Origin: Sulfitobacter sp. CW3
GTDB lineage: Bacteria; Pseudomonadota; Alphaproteobacteria; Rhodobacterales; Rhodobacteraceae
Direction: 5' to 3'
DNA: 64,000 nucleotides
Assembly: GCF_019392245.1 (NCBI RefSeq)
Contig: NZ_JAHXRL010000003.1
Coordinates: forward strand, 186,001 to 250,000
Shown: positions 46,400 through 55,561 of the stretch, piece after piece
How positions within the stretch are numbered: position 1 is the stretch's first letter
How the letters are laid out: every line of letters begins with the position of its first letter
Notes under the pieces: generated by a model
Seen by the model: only the letters and a program-made list of their open reading frames with translations
What the model was told of the DNA's origin: nothing
Database searches by the model: none
Made by a program: the position numbers and the translations under genes

Positions 46400-47071
46400 A
46401 TGAAACTGCTTGTAGTAGAAGACGATGCCACCACCGGCACCTATATCGCACGCGGCTTGCGCGAAGAGGGGCACACGGTTGATTTGGTGACGGAAGGCCG
46501 CGAAGGGCTGTTTCAGGCAACGTCAGGCAGCTATGATGTGCTGATCGTCGACCGGATGCTGCCAGAGGTCGACGGGCTGACGCTGGTCAAGACATTGCGG
46601 GGGGCGGGCAATACCACGCCGGTGTTGTTTCTGACTGCGATGGGCAGTGTGGATGACCGGATCAGCGGATTGAATGCGGGCGGGGATGATTATCTGGTCA
46701 AGCCGTTTGCCTTTGGCGAGCTGTCGGCGCGGGTCGCGGCATTGGCCCGCCGCCCGCAGGCGCTGGAACAGGAAACCGTTCTGCGCGCAGGTGACCTTGA
46801 GATGCATTTGATCACGCGCAAGGTCACGCGTGCCGGTCAAAACATTGATCTGCTGCCGCGCGAATTTGCTTTGTTGGAACATCTGCTGCGCCGCAAGGGC
46901 AGGGTGCAGACCCGCACCATGCTGCTAGAGGCCGTATGGGACATCAGTTTCGATCCCATGACAAATGTCGTTGAAACCCACATCAGCCGGTTACGCGCCA
47001 AAGTGGATAAGCCGTTCGAGCGCGAGTTGATCCAGACCGTGCGCGGTGCCGGCTACAGGATTGATGCATGA
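46400..47071 (+). CDS. OmpR-family response regulator
   Basis: 223-aa regulator. Receiver domain with acidic pocket Glu7-Asp8-Asp9, phosphorylation site Asp51 (IVDRMLPEVDG), Thr79 and Lys101 (YLVKPFAFG). The C-terminal winged-helix domain begins near LRAGDLEMHL and ends QTVRGAGYRI. Most similar by eye to the CusR/CopR-type group. The stop overlaps the kinase start (ATGA). Confidence 0.93.
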   Translation: MKLLVVEDDATTGTYIARGLREEGHTVDLVTEGREGLFQATSGSYDVLIVDRMLPEVDGLTLVKTLRGAGNTTPVLFLTAMGSVDDRISGLNAGGDDYLVKPFAFGELSARVAALARRPQALEQETVLRAGDLEMHLITRKVTRAGQNIDLLPREFALLEHLLRRKGRVQTRTMLLEAVWDISFDPMTNVVETHISRLRAKVDKPFERELIQTVRGAGYRIDA

Positions 47072-48435
47072 GGGCCCGCATCCGGCAGCTTTGGCGGTCC
47101 ATGCCGGTTCGGTTGGCGCTGCTGCTGGTGCTGCTGTTTTCAACCGTCAGTTTGATCAGCCTTTTGGCCAGCTATGCGGTCACCCAAAATTCGTTTGAAA
47201 CGGCTATCCGCGCCGATCTGGAACAAGATATCGCCGGGTTTCGGGCCGCCCCGAATGCGCGGGCGGTTTCGCTGCTGGTGGATGCTGAATCGCGCGATAC
47301 GGACCCGAGCCGCGTGATCCTAAGCTATATCACGCCGAACGGACAGATATTCGGCAACGGGGCCATCGCGCGCGACGATGAAGGCTATCACATCGTGTCG
47401 CTTGCCGAGAGCCGGACAGAATATGATGGTGATTATTTGTCCCTGACCATCAGGCTGTATGGCGGGCAGCTGACCGTCGCACGCAGCCTTGCCCAAGTCG
47501 AAGCGCTGCGGGTTGTGTTCTTTAACATCCTGTTGCTCAGTCTGTTGCCAACCGTTCTGATTGCTTTGTCAGGCGGGTTATACCTTGCGCGGCGCAGCAA
47601 ACGCCACGTTGAGGTCATCGGCGGGATGCTGGATGATCTGACCAATGGCGATCTGTCGGCGCGGGTGACAATGGGGCCGCGTTGGGCCGATGATTTGGTC
47701 CGCATCGGTGGCAAGCTAAACCAGATGGCCAGCGCGCAAGAGGCGCAAACCCAGATGTTGCGGCAGGTATCATCGGATATTGCGCATGATCTGAAAACCC
47801 CGATCCAACGGGTCGCCGTGCATCTGGATGATCTGGCCCGCACCGTCCCGCCCACATCGGACGAAGGCGTGTTGCTGGGCAAGGCCCAAGACGAGGTTGC
47901 GGGCATCGCATCGGTGTTCCAGTCGTTGCTACAGATTGCCTCGGTTGAAACCGGATCGCCCAAGGCGCATTTCAAACCCGTCGATCTGAACCAGCTCTGC
48001 CAGACGATGACTGAGGTTTACGAACCTGCGGCCTTTGCCAATGACCAGTCGTTGGTATGCACTGTTCCCCCCCAAACGGTTCAGGTGTTGGGCGACAAAA
48101 ACCTGTTGGGGCAGGTGCTGGCTAATCTGGTGGAAAACGCCATGCGCCACACGCCTAGGGGCAGTGAGATCACGGTAAACCTTGAGCAAAACGCAGGCCA
48201 CGCGGTGTTAGAGGTCGCGGATAACGGCCCCGGTATTCCAGCATCCGAGCGTGAAAACGTGGTGCGCCGTCTGTACCGGCTGGACCGCAGCAGGCACACG
48301 CCCGGCAACGGTTTGGGCCTAAGCTTGGTCGAGGGGGTGGTGAAGCTGCACGGCGGAAGTTTAACGTTACTGGACAATGCGCCGGGCTTGAAAGTCAGGA
48401 TTGAATTTCAGACGCCTTCACCTGCGGCAATTTGA
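47068..48435 (+). CDS. sensor histidine kinase, partner of the upstream regulator
   Basis: 455-aa kinase. Membrane segments near 17-37 and 150-173 bracket a 110-residue periplasmic domain; a HAMP domain follows. His240 in SSDIAHDLKTPIQR is the phospho-acceptor. ATPase domain: NLVENAMRHTP (N box), DNGPGIP, and GNGLGLSLVEGV. Coupled to its regulator by a 4-nt overlap. Confidence 0.93.
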   Translation: MRARIRQLWRSMPVRLALLLVLLFSTVSLISLLASYAVTQNSFETAIRADLEQDIAGFRAAPNARAVSLLVDAESRDTDPSRVILSYITPNGQIFGNGAIARDDEGYHIVSLAESRTEYDGDYLSLTIRLYGGQLTVARSLAQVEALRVVFFNILLLSLLPTVLIALSGGLYLARRSKRHVEVIGGMLDDLTNGDLSARVTMGPRWADDLVRIGGKLNQMASAQEAQTQMLRQVSSDIAHDLKTPIQRVAVHLDDLARTVPPTSDEGVLLGKAQDEVAGIASVFQSLLQIASVETGSPKAHFKPVDLNQLCQTMTEVYEPAAFANDQSLVCTVPPQTVQVLGDKNLLGQVLANLVENAMRHTPRGSEITVNLEQNAGHAVLEVADNGPGIPASERENVVRRLYRLDRSRHTPGNGLGLSLVEGVVKLHGGSLTLLDNAPGLKVRIEFQTPSPAAI

Positions 48436-48461
48436 TATTGTGACACTGGCCAGGATTTAGA

Positions 48462-48471
48462 TTAGATCTAA
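48462..48471. promoter_or_regulatory. palindrome upstream of the bd oxidase genes
   Basis: TTAGATCTAA is a perfect 10-bp palindrome in an AT-rich stretch 50 nt ahead of the oxidase start. It could be an operator. No canonical FNR box (TTGAT-N4-ATCAA) is seen. Confidence 0.3.
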
Positions 48472-48521
48472 GTTAATAAATGCAAAGGTGCTCCTTTGCG
48501 TTCAATGACGAAAGGTTTGAT

Positions 48522-49937
48522 ATGCTAGACGGGTTTTCAGCCGAGGTTTTGGCGCGGGTCCAATTCGCCTTTACCATTTCGTTTCACATCATTTTTCCGG
48601 CATTCTCGATCGGGTTGGCCAGCTTTCTGGCCGTTCTGAACGCGCTGTGGCTGTGGACCAAGGACGATACCTATCAGGTGCTGTTCGATTACTGGAAAAA
48701 GATATTTGCCGTGGCATTCGGGATGGGCGTCGTGTCGGGAATCGTCATGTCCTATCAATTCGGCACCAACTGGGCAGTGTTTTCCGACAAAGCGGGCCCG
48801 GTAATCGGACCTTTGATGGCCTACGAGGTCCTTTCGGCGTTCTTTCTTGAGGCAGGATTTCTGGGCATCATGCTGTTTGGCCTGAAACGCGTGGGGCCGG
48901 GGCTGCACATGTTCGCAACCGCGATGGTGGCTTTTGGCACATTGCTGTCGGCCACCTGGATTCTGTCGGTGAACAGCTGGATGCAGACGCCAGCGGGCTA
49001 CGGCATCAACGAGGTCGGGCAATATATCCCGCTTGATTGGTGGAAAATCGTCTTTAACCCGTCCTTCCCCTACCGGTTGCTGCACATGGTGCTGGCGGCC
49101 TATCTGACGACTGCGCTTGTGGTCGGTGCAGTCGGCGCATGGCATCTGTTAAAAGACAACAAAGGCCCGGCATCCCAACGCATGTTTTCAATGGCCATGT
49201 GGATGTTGCTGTTTGTGACGCCGCTGCAAATCGCGGCTGGGGATTTCCACGGCATCAACACGTTGGAACACCAGCCCGCAAAAGTCATGGCGATGGAAGG
49301 TCACTTTGAGAGCCACCCCGACGGTGCGCCGCTGATCCTGTTCGGCATCCCGAACCAAGCGGAAAAGCGCGTCGATTATGCAATCGAGGTGCCCAAGCTA
49401 TCGTCGCTGATCCTCAAGCATGATTTGAACGCGCCGCTTGCCGGTCTGGATACCATCCCTGACGAGGACGAGCCGCCCGTGGCCATCGTGTTCTTTTCCT
49501 TCCGCGTGATGGTCGGGCTTGGCTTTGCGATGCTGGGCTTGGGACTGTGGGGTGCGATTGCACGGTGGCGCGGTAAATTGCACGCCACCCCGATGCTGCA
49601 CCGCGCGGCCATCTTGATGGGGCCGATGGGATTTGTTGCGGTTCTGGCCGGGTGGATCACCACCGAAGTCGGCAGGCAGCCGTTCACGATTTACGGCCTT
49701 TTGCGGACCTCGGACAGCCTTGCACCGGTTGGCGCACCAGCCGTTGCCGCGTCGCTTACCGCGTTTATCATCGTCTACTTTTTCGTCTTTGGCGCGGGCG
49801 TCTATTATATCCTGCGTTTGATGGGGAAACGGCCCAAGGTTGGTGCCAGTGACGACATTACGGACGGACCAATCCGGGCTGCGGGCACAACCCAAGTCGC
49901 GCATGAAGGCCACAAAAACCAGCGCCCAGCGGAATAG
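48522..49937 (+). CDS. cydA: cytochrome bd-type quinol oxidase subunit I
   Basis: 471-aa subunit I with about nine membrane segments and conserved heme/quinol regions: SFHIIFPAFSIG, MGVVSGIVMSYQFGTNW, ATWILSVNSWMQTP and GWITTEVGRQPF. The length and short loop after the sixth helix indicate the short-Q-loop form, often called CioA or cyanide-insensitive oxidase. ATG 48522 follows AAAGG; the frame is open upstream to 48480. Confidence 0.93.
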   Translation: MLDGFSAEVLARVQFAFTISFHIIFPAFSIGLASFLAVLNALWLWTKDDTYQVLFDYWKKIFAVAFGMGVVSGIVMSYQFGTNWAVFSDKAGPVIGPLMAYEVLSAFFLEAGFLGIMLFGLKRVGPGLHMFATAMVAFGTLLSATWILSVNSWMQTPAGYGINEVGQYIPLDWWKIVFNPSFPYRLLHMVLAAYLTTALVVGAVGAWHLLKDNKGPASQRMFSMAMWMLLFVTPLQIAAGDFHGINTLEHQPAKVMAMEGHFESHPDGAPLILFGIPNQAEKRVDYAIEVPKLSSLILKHDLNAPLAGLDTIPDEDEPPVAIVFFSFRVMVGLGFAMLGLGLWGAIARWRGKLHATPMLHRAAILMGPMGFVAVLAGWITTEVGRQPFTIYGLLRTSDSLAPVGAPAVAASLTAFIIVYFFVFGAGVYYILRLMGKRPKVGASDDITDGPIRAAGTTQVAHEGHKNQRPAE

Positions 49938-49947
49938 GAGAGACACC

Positions 49948-50955
49948 ATGTTTGGACTTGAACTTTCTTTCATCTGGGCGGGGCTCATCGCGCTGTCAGT
50001 TTTGATCTACGTGATCCTTGACGGGTTTGATCTGGGCGTCGGCCTGCTGTTCCCGCTGTCCAAGGACGAAGAAGAACGCAACCTGATGATGAATTCGGTC
50101 GCGCCGATCTGGGACGGCAACGAAACCTGGCTGGTGTTGGGCGGTGGCGGATTGTTCGCGGTTTTTCCGCTGGCCTATGCCACGATTATGCCTGCGCTCT
50201 ACATGCCGATCATCCTGATGCTGCTGGGGCTGGTGTTTCGCGGTGTGGCGTTTGAATATCGCTGGCGGACGACACGGTGGAAAGGGCTTTGGGATATCTC
50301 GTTCTTTGGCGGGTCTTTCGTTGCGGCTTTCTGTCAGGGCATCGCCTTGGGCGCGCTGGTGCAGGGGATCGAGATTGAAAACCGTGCCTATGCGGGCGGT
50401 TGGTGGGATTGGCTGACGCCGTTCTCTATCCTGACCGGCGTTGCGGTGACGATGGGCTATGCCATGCTGGGTGCCACTTGGCTGAACATGAAACTTGAGG
50501 GCCGCATTCAAACCCACATGCGTCGGCTGGCGTGGCCCTTTGCGATTGCCACGGTGGTGTTCATGGGCATTTTCAGCATTTGGACACCGTTTCTGGATGG
50601 CGAATATTACGCCCGCTGGTTCGCATTCCCTACGGCGATCTTTACGTTTCTTGTGCCCGCGCTGGTCGCGGTTGCAATCTATGGGCTGTTCCACGGCCTG
50701 CGACGTCATTGGGATGTGACGCCGTTCCTATGTGCCCTTGCCTTGTTCGTGCTTGGCTTTATCGGGATCGGTATCAGCTTTTACCCGCATATCGTGCCGC
50801 CATCATTGACCATCGCCGAAGCGGCGGCACCCGACAGCAGTCTGAAGTTCGCGCTGGTCGGCACCTTGGTGTTGTTGCCGATGATCCTGTCCTACACTGC
50901 CTACACCTATTGGGTGTTCCGCGGTAAGATCAATCCCGCCGAAGGATACCACTGA
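49948..50955 (+). CDS. cydB: cytochrome bd-type quinol oxidase subunit II
   Basis: 335-aa subunit II with about eight membrane segments. Starts MFGLELSFIWAGLIALSVL and holds YVILDGFDLGVGLLFP and NSVAPIWDGNETWLVLGGG, diagnostic. RBS AGGAG is 9 nt upstream. The stop overlaps the start of the 36-aa gene (TGATG). Confidence 0.93.
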   Translation: MFGLELSFIWAGLIALSVLIYVILDGFDLGVGLLFPLSKDEEERNLMMNSVAPIWDGNETWLVLGGGGLFAVFPLAYATIMPALYMPIILMLLGLVFRGVAFEYRWRTTRWKGLWDISFFGGSFVAAFCQGIALGALVQGIEIENRAYAGGWWDWLTPFSILTGVAVTMGYAMLGATWLNMKLEGRIQTHMRRLAWPFAIATVVFMGIFSIWTPFLDGEYYARWFAFPTAIFTFLVPALVAVAIYGLFHGLRRHWDVTPFLCALALFVLGFIGIGISFYPHIVPPSLTIAEAAAPDSSLKFALVGTLVLLPMILSYTAYTYWVFRGKINPAEGYH

Positions 50956-51065
50956 TGGGGGAAAACTGGCTTTCAAGAACCGGCTGGTTCGTCCTGATTT
51001 GGGTGCTGAGCGTGCTGGCCCTTGGTATTGTCGCCTATGCGATCCGGCTGGCGATTGTGCCGTAA
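50955..51065 (+). CDS. 36-aa DUF2474/CydX-like oxidase accessory peptide
   Basis: A short gene read by eye: MGENWLSRTGWFVLIWVLSV followed by LALGIVAYAIRLAIVP. One transmembrane helix after a short polar head. The RTGWFVLIWVLSVLALG core fits the DUF2474 family found after cydAB/cioAB operons, analogous to CydX. The ATG overlaps the cydB stop by one base, which strongly suggests coupled translation. Confidence 0.85.
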   Translation: MGENWLSRTGWFVLIWVLSVLALGIVAYAIRLAIVP

Positions 51066-51179
51066 CGCAAGGTAATCGCGCTGATTGCCAGCGGCCCAGC
51101 GGACGGGGTTGCAAAACCGCCGATCCTCTGGCCCTTTTGCGCCCAGCTTTATCGACAGACCAATCCAAGGATTTTCCCC

Positions 51180-52145
51180 ATGCGCGCTATGCAAGTCACC
51201 GCCTATGATCAGCCTCTCAAGATGCAAGACCTTGAGATGCCGATGCCTGGCCCGGGAGAAGTCTTGGTCAAGGTTGAAACCTGCGGTTTGAACTTTGGCG
51301 ATCTGCTGCTGATCAAGGGGACCTATCAGGAAAAGCCACCGCTGCCGTTCACCTTGGGGATGGAACTGGCAGGCACCGTGACTGCGGTAGGCAAGGGGGT
51401 GCAGGGCGTCGCAAAGGGCCAGCGCATCGCGGCCTACAGCGGTTTTCACGGATTGGCGGAATATGCTGTGGTGCCCGCCGACATCTGCGTGGCAATCCCG
51501 GATGAGATGAACGCCGTCGACGCGGCCGCCTTTCTGATAGCTTACGGGACCAGCCACGTGGCGCTAGAGTATAAGGCGCGGTTGCAGCCCGGCGAACGTC
51601 TGCTGGTGCTGGGCGCATCGGGCGGTGTGGGCCTTACGGCGGTCGAGCTGGGCAAACTGATGGGGGCCGAAGTGATCGCCTGTGCCCGTGGTCAGGCCAA
51701 GCTTGATATCTGCCGCGCGGCGGGTGCGGATCATCTGATCGATTCCGAAGTTGATGACATTCGCGAGGTCGTCAAATCGCTGGGTGGGGCTGATGTGGTC
51801 TATGACCCGATTGGCGGCGACCAGTTCAAGGCTGCCATGCGCGCCTGTAATCCCGAGGCGCGGTTACTGCCGCTTGGGTTTGCATCGGGCGAGGTGCCGC
51901 AGATCCCGGCGAATATCGTCATGGTAAAGAACCTGAATATCCTCGGTCTGTTCTGGGGCGGCTACAAGAAATTTAACCCCAAGGTGCTAACCGACAGCTT
52001 TAGAACGCTGATTGACTGGTATGTGGCGGGGCAGTTGAAACCCCATGTCAGCCATGTCTTGCCGTTGGAACAGGCGAACGAGGCGCTGGACCTGCTGCGC
52101 ACCCGCAAGGCAACCGGCAAGGTCATTGTGCGCGTGTCTGGCTAA
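51180..52145 (+). CDS. zinc-free quinone oxidoreductase (MDR family)
   Basis: 321-aa NADPH:quinone reductase-like protein. N-terminal GroES-like fold (VETCGLNFGDLLLIKGTYQ; GMELAGTVTAVG) without the zinc-ligand Cys set, and nucleotide-binding LVLGASGGVGLTAVELGK. Ends 4 nt into the convergent EamA gene. Substrate unknown. Confidence 0.88.
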   Translation: MRAMQVTAYDQPLKMQDLEMPMPGPGEVLVKVETCGLNFGDLLLIKGTYQEKPPLPFTLGMELAGTVTAVGKGVQGVAKGQRIAAYSGFHGLAEYAVVPADICVAIPDEMNAVDAAAFLIAYGTSHVALEYKARLQPGERLLVLGASGGVGLTAVELGKLMGAEVIACARGQAKLDICRAAGADHLIDSEVDDIREVVKSLGGADVVYDPIGGDQFKAAMRACNPEARLLPLGFASGEVPQIPANIVMVKNLNILGLFWGGYKKFNPKVLTDSFRTLIDWYVAGQLKPHVSHVLPLEQANEALDLLRTRKATGKVIVRVSG

Positions 52146-53122
52146 AGGCCGCGCGTGGGTTGGGCGCGCAAGGACGCGCGGGCCTTTTGACGTTCGCGCA
52201 AAAACACGAACAGCCCCGACCCCAAGATCAACGCGATGCCGACCCACACTTCCCATACGGGCATGTCGCCAAAGATCACCAAGCCCCAGAACACGGCCAA
52301 TGGCAGGCCGATGTATTCGAACGGTGCAACGGTGGCTGCATCGGCGATACGGTATGCTTGGCTTAGGCAATAGCCGATCACCGCGGCGTTCAGGCCAAGA
52401 CCCAAAAACACCAAGATGTCGCCCCGCGCCGGCCAGACCCATTCGCGCAGCAAGAACAGCATCGAGGGCGCACTGTCGTCGGTGGCAAAGCGGCCATCGC
52501 CCGCGACCAGAAAAAACCCGATCGAGACGACCAGAAACGTACCTTGAATATAGATGGCCAACGCCGATGCCTTGCTGTGCACGCCCAGCTTGCGGGTCAT
52601 CAGCTGGTTCAACGCATAGGTCAGCGCCGCCACAACCGGCAGCAAAAGCACCAGCCGCGAGGCTTGCAAACTGTCTGCGCTCGCCCATGGGCGCTGCATA
52701 ATAATGACCCCTAAAAAACCAACCGCCACGGCGCTTAAGCGCATGATGCCTACTTTTTCGCCAAGGATCGGGATCGACAGTAATGTGATAAACAGCGGCG
52801 CCACAAAAAACAGCGCGGTCGCATCGGCCAAGGGTAGGGCGGCCAAGGCCAGAAAGAATGTCATATTGGCGATCACGACGAACAACCCGCGCAACACATG
52901 CCAGTGCCACTGCGAGGTTTTCAAAATGCGCCATCCGCCCTCGAGCTGAACCAAGCCAAGGCCGAACAGGATACCGATCAAGGCGCGTGCAAAGACGATT
53001 TCATGCAAAGGATAGCCACCCGACAATTGCTTGATCAGCATGTCGTTGATCGAAATTGCGAATACTCCCGCAAAGATAAAGGCGATGGCTGCGCTGGATT
53101 GGCTGTGTGCATTTGCATTCAT
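52142..53122 (-). CDS. DMT superfamily (EamA) transporter
   Basis: 326-aa membrane protein with ten predicted helices arranged as two EamA repeats (each starting with a hydrophobic helix such as AIAFIFAGVFAISIND and containing ALIGILFGLG / EYIGLPLAVFWG). Likely a metabolite exporter; the cargo cannot be inferred. Positive C-terminal tail. Confidence 0.85.
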   Translation of the reverse strand: MNANAHSQSSAAIAFIFAGVFAISINDMLIKQLSGGYPLHEIVFARALIGILFGLGLVQLEGGWRILKTSQWHWHVLRGLFVVIANMTFFLALAALPLADATALFFVAPLFITLLSIPILGEKVGIMRLSAVAVGFLGVIIMQRPWASADSLQASRLVLLLPVVAALTYALNQLMTRKLGVHSKASALAIYIQGTFLVVSIGFFLVAGDGRFATDDSAPSMLFLLREWVWPARGDILVFLGLGLNAAVIGYCLSQAYRIADAATVAPFEYIGLPLAVFWGLVIFGDMPVWEVWVGIALILGSGLFVFLRERQKARASLRAQPTRGL

Positions 53123-53230
53123 ATCGCAGACCTATCAGCTACACACATCCTGTCCAGCGTGTTTCCATCTTGGCGTCCGCATCGCAACTGCGCTAGGCTG
53201 GTGGAAATATCGCCCCAGGAGGATACGCCA

Positions 53231-53755
53231 ATGCAAATGTCAGACACGCGCCAGATCGCCGCCAGCCCAGAAGAGGTGTACGCAGCATTGCTGGACCCCG
53301 ATATGCTGATCAAATGTGTGCCCGGCGCGACCGAAGTGACCGGATCGCCCGAAGACGGCTTTGAGGCGACCGTGGTGCAAAAGGTCGGCCCCGTGAAGGC
53401 AACCTTTAAGGGGCAGGTGGCAATGACCGATCTGGTGCCGGGGCAATCGCTGACGATCAGCGGCGAGGGCAAAGGCGGCGCTGCGGGCTTTGCCAAGGGC
53501 GGTGCAGATGTCCGGTTATCGGCCAAGGATGGCGGCACCGAATTAACCTATGACGTCGAGGCCAAAGTCGGCGGCAAGCTGGCGCAGCTTGGCAGCCGGA
53601 TCATTGACGGCTTTGCCAAGAAAATGGCCGATCAGTTTTTCAACAACCTGCAAGAAACCCTTGAAGGGCCTGCCGATGCGGATGCGGCGGACGGCGAAGA
53701 TGTCGCGGCGGACGCACCTAAAAAGAAAGGTTGGTTCGGTCGGGAAAAGTCCTGA
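53231..53755 (+). CDS. CoxG-like SRPBCC family protein
   Basis: 174-aa protein of the carbon monoxide dehydrogenase subunit G family. MQMSDTRQIAASPEEVYAALLDPDMLIKCVPG and GKGGAAGFAKGGADVRL fit the SRPBCC fold. ATG 53231 follows AGGAGG. An acidic linker (residues 148-165) leads to a basic tail ending KKKGWFGREKS, possibly for membrane contact. No CO dehydrogenase genes are nearby. Confidence 0.85.
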   Translation: MQMSDTRQIAASPEEVYAALLDPDMLIKCVPGATEVTGSPEDGFEATVVQKVGPVKATFKGQVAMTDLVPGQSLTISGEGKGGAAGFAKGGADVRLSAKDGGTELTYDVEAKVGGKLAQLGSRIIDGFAKKMADQFFNNLQETLEGPADADAADGEDVAADAPKKKGWFGREKS

Positions 53756-53793
53756 ACTAGCCCCCTGTTATCTCGGCTCTAATCAGTTTAGCG

Positions 53794-53815
53794 TCCGGAA
53801 AAAATTATCCGGAGG
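53794..53815 (+). promoter_or_regulatory. hairpin overlapping the ABC gene ribosome-binding site
   Basis: TCCGG (53794-53798) and CCGGA (53809-53813) can pair; the GGAGG Shine-Dalgarno at 53811-53815 shares its first three bases with the stem. Folding would partly hide the site from the ribosome. Confidence 0.4.
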
Positions 53816-53820
53816 CTTTG

Positions 53821-54750
53821 ATGCCAGATATTGTCGAAATCCATGACTTGCGCAAAGCTTATAGCGACGGTTTCGAGGCCCTAAAAGGCGTCACGCTAAA
53901 CATCAAGAAGGGCGAGATTCTGGCCCTTCTTGGTCCGAATGGCGCGGGGAAAACGACCCTTATTTCAACAGTTTGTGGCATCACCACTGCGACCGGTGGG
54001 TCGGTCAAAGTGGGCGGCCATGACACTGTTTTGGATTACCGCGCGGCCCGTTCGATGATCGGTTTGGTGCCCCAGGAAATCAACCTAGAGCCGTTCGAGA
54101 CGGTGATGAGCACAGTCCGCTTCTCGCGTGGATTATTTGGTAAGCCCAAAAATGCCGCGGCGTTAGAGAAGATCCTCAAGCAGCTGTCGCTATGGGATAA
54201 AAAAGATACCCAGATCCGGGCATTGTCAGGCGGCATGAAGCGCCGCGTGTTGATTGCAAAGGCGCTTGCCCATGATCCGCGTGTGTTGTTTCTGGATGAA
54301 CCAACGGCAGGCGTCGACGTCGAATTGCGCCGCGACATGTGGGAGATCGTGGCCGAGCTGAAAGCAGACGGCGTGACGATTATCCTGACCACCCACTACA
54401 TCGAGGAAGCGGAAGCGATTGCAGACCGTATCGGCGTGATCGCCCACGGTGAATTGCTGCTGGTCGAGGACAAAGACAAGCTGATGGCGCGCATGGGTAA
54501 AAAGCAACTTACCGTGCAACTGTCCAAGCCGATTGACGCGCTGCCCGCCAGCCTGACCTCGGATACGCTGGCGCTGTCGCCCGATGGTGAAAGCCTGATC
54601 TACACATATGACACGCGGGCCGAACGCACTGGCATCACCAAATTGCTGTCCGATGTTGCGGCGGCTGGCCTTGTGTTGACCGATATTGAAACGTCTCAAA
54701 GCAGTCTGGAAGACATCTTTGTGGATCTTGTAAAGGAGGGTGCGGTATGA
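53821..54750 (+). CDS. ABC-2 type exporter ATP-binding protein
   Basis: 309-aa ATPase. Walker [10 protein letters not shown] near residues 39-47, signature [15 protein letters not shown], Walker [13 protein letters not shown] and H-loop TTHYIEEAE. The C-terminal 90 residues match the YadG/NodI-type extension. ATG 53821 follows GGAGG. It pairs with the permease that starts 4 nt before its stop. Confidence 0.92.
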   Translation: MPDIVEIHDLRKAYSDGFEALKGVTLNIKKGEILALLGPNGAGKTTLISTVCGITTATGGSVKVGGHDTVLDYRAARSMIGLVPQEINLEPFETVMSTVRFSRGLFGKPKNAAALEKILKQLSLWDKKDTQIRALSGGMKRRVLIAKALAHDPRVLFLDEPTAGVDVELRRDMWEIVAELKADGVTIILTTHYIEEAEAIADRIGVIAHGELLLVEDKDKLMARMGKKQLTVQLSKPIDALPASLTSDTLALSPDGESLIYTYDTRAERTGITKLLSDVAAAGLVLTDIETSQSSLEDIFVDLVKEGAV

Positions 54751-55508
54751 ACTGGATCGCTGTTTCATCCATCTATAAATTCGAAATGACCCGCTTTTTC
54801 CGGACGATCACCCAAAGCTTTGTATCGCCGGTTTTGTCGACATCGCTATATTTTGTCGTCTTCGGGGCCGCGATCGGCAGCCGCATCCAAGAGGTCGAAG
54901 GCATCAGCTATGGGGCGTTTATCGTACCGGGCTTGATCATGCTGAGCGTTATCACGCAGTCGATTTCGAACGCGTCTTTTGGTATCTATTTCCCCAAATT
55001 CATCGGCACCGTGTTTGAGCTGCTGTCCGCGCCGGTCAATTTTATCGAGATCGTTCTGGGCTATGTCGGGGCCGCTGCGACCAAGGCGTTGTTTATCGGA
55101 GTTATCATTCTGGCCACGGCGTTTTTCTTTGTCGATATCACGATCCAACACCCTGTTTGGATGGTTGTGTTCTTGGTGCTGACCTGTGTCAGCTTTTCCC
55201 TGTTCGGCTTTATTATCGGGATTTGGGCCGGCAATTTTGAACAGCTTCAACTGGTGCCGTTGTTGATCATCACGCCGCTCGTTTTCCTTGGCGGGTCGTT
55301 TTATTCGATTTCGATGTTGCCGCCGGTCTGGCAGGTGATCTCGCACTTTAACCCGGTTGTTTATCTGATCTCGGGGTTCCGCTGGTCCTTCTTTGGGGCA
55401 GCCGATGTGCCGATCCTCACCAGCCTTTTCGCGATTGCGGGCTTCACCGCGCTGTGCCTTGCTGTGATTTGGTGGATTTTCCGCACTGGGTGGCGGATTA
55501 GGCAATAA
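54747..55508 (+). CDS. ABC-2 type transporter permease
   Basis: 253-aa permease with six membrane segments (for example [19 protein letters not shown] and [15 protein letters not shown]) and the ABC-2 signature [19 protein letters not shown]. Similar to YadH. With the ATPase it forms an export system of unknown substrate. Confidence 0.9.
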   Translation: MNWIAVSSIYKFEMTRFFRTITQSFVSPVLSTSLYFVVFGAAIGSRIQEVEGISYGAFIVPGLIMLSVITQSISNASFGIYFPKFIGTVFELLSAPVNFIEIVLGYVGAAATKALFIGVIILATAFFFVDITIQHPVWMVVFLVLTCVSFSLFGFIIGIWAGNFEQLQLVPLLIITPLVFLGGSFYSISMLPPVWQVISHFNPVVYLISGFRWSFFGAADVPILTSLFAIAGFTALCLAVIWWIFRTGWRIRQ

Positions 55509-55561
55509 CTATCGCGAGGTCCTCCTTGTTTGAGAACGAAACGCATTCTACATGGAAGAGT

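Noticed and set aside
48431..48443. FNR/Anr box (TTGATATTGTGAC) before the bd oxidase
   Set aside because: The second half-site does not match ATCAA, so the dyad is not convincing.
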